7,582 nucleotides of DNA, from NCBI GenBank assembly GCA_016926595.1, contig JAFGOG010000181.1, positions 1 to 7,582 of the forward strand, written 5' to 3'. Below, piece after piece: positions 7,190-7,582 of the stretch. Under the pieces are notes generated by a model. The model saw nothing but the letters and a program-made list of their open reading frames with translations, ran no database searches and was not told the origin of the DNA. This DNA comes from Anaerolineae bacterium (lineage in GTDB: Bacteria; Chloroflexota; Anaerolineae; JAAYZQ01). The number at the start of each line of letters is the position of its first letter. Within the stretch, counting starts at the first letter, position 1. A program made the position numbers and the translations under genes.

Positions 7190-7582
7190 ATGATCCGACC
7201 CAAACTGGAATTTCTGTCGCGCGAGACGGTGCAGCGCGTCATCGACGAAGCATACGAGCTCTTGTGGGACCCCGGCGTGCGCGTCCATTACGACGAGGCG
7301 CTGCGGCTGCTGGCCGACGCCGGCGCCACGGTGGACATGGCGACGCGCGTGGCCAAGATCCCCCGCTCCCTGGCCGAAAAGGCGGTGGACAGCGCGCCAA
7401 GCTCGTTCTACCTGTACGACCTGGATGGCCAGCCGGCCGTGCACTATGGCGGCGACGACATCCACTACGATCCCGGATCGGCGGCCATCGAGATCGCCGA
7501 CTATAATGCCAGCCAGTCGCGCACGCCGGTGACCGCCGACTGTGAGAATTTTGTCCGGCTGGCCGAGACGCTGCCCCAGATC
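7190..7582 (+). CDS. Trimethylamine methyltransferase (MttB) family protein, N-terminal part
   Basis: The open frame gives 131 whole codons and runs off the right edge; full-length family members are about 470-510 residues. The N-terminus MIRPKLEFLSRETVQRVIDEA, the segment LRLLADAGATVD, then RVAKIPRSLAEKAVDSAPSSFYLYDLDG, and DPGSAAIEIADYNASQSRTP followed by ENFVRLAETLPQI match the start of MttB/MtgB-type proteins. These take a methyl group from a quaternary or tertiary amine and pass it to a corrinoid protein. Most homologues outside methanogens and a few bacteria lack pyrrolysine and act on substrates such as glycine betaine, proline betaine or carnitine. The region where a pyrrolysine codon would fall is outside the window, so the class cannot be settled. 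No corrinoid protein gene is visible; it would be expected to the right. It is divergent from the amidohydrolase operon. The family call is firm, the substrate unknown. Confidence 0.87.
   Translation, partial: MIRPKLEFLSRETVQRVIDEAYELLWDPGVRVHYDEALRLLADAGATVDMATRVAKIPRSLAEKAVDSAPSSFYLYDLDGQPAVHYGGDDIHYDPGSAAIEIADYNASQSRTPVTADCENFVRLAETLPQI

Overview
The window is GC-rich bacterial chromosomal DNA. It carries one DNA-repair gene and one compact catabolic operon on the minus strand, plus the start of a divergent gene on the plus strand. Five genes lie on the minus strand (right to left: M20 amidohydrolase, Ptb-type phosphate acyltransferase, CoA-transferase alpha and beta, uvrA). One gene on the plus strand, a trimethylamine-methyltransferase (MttB) family protein, runs off the right edge. 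An MttB-family gene, GctA/GctB-type CoA transferase genes, and two kinds of dispersed repeat ('NHKGHKGHEG'-type and 'HNPLSPGGRG'-type) together suggest Chloroflexota (an Anaerolineae/Caldilineae-like organism). That is an inference from style of content, not a proof; there is no rRNA marker here.

Layout. 1-2660 (minus) is uvrA, open to the left edge, with roughly the last 80 residues missing. 2661-2879 is the uvrA upstream region: an extended -10 promoter, a near-match to a GAAC-N4-GTTC LexA box just downstream of it, a degenerate 9-bp-period repeat, a strong ribosome-binding site, and the terminator hairpin of the next operon. 2880-4624 (minus) holds the two CoA-transferase subunits, alpha then beta, overlapping by ATGA. 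4625-4718 is a gap made mostly of repeat sequence. 4719-6868 (minus) holds the amidohydrolase and the Ptb-family gene, again overlapping by ATGA; the C-terminal tail of the Ptb protein is encoded by a dispersed hairpin repeat. 6869-7189 is a divergent control region with a near-consensus sigma-70 promoter (TGGACA-17-TATAAT) for the leftward operon, five degenerate 8-bp tandem repeats over its -35, and a perfect 22-bp palindrome. 7190-7582 (plus) is the N-terminal 131 codons of the MttB-family protein.

How the genes may work together. The M20 hydrolase would free a carboxylic acid from an amide (N-acyl amino acid or similar). The CoA transferase would activate or exchange that acid as its CoA ester. 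The Ptb-family enzyme would interconvert acyl-CoA and acyl phosphate, which a kinase (not in this window) could use to make ATP. The divergent MttB-family protein belongs to corrinoid-dependent demethylases of quaternary amines such as glycine betaine, proline betaine or carnitine. A shared divergent control region makes a joint role in breaking down an amide- or methylamine-containing nutrient plausible but unproven. No clearly new type of defence or mobile system is visible.
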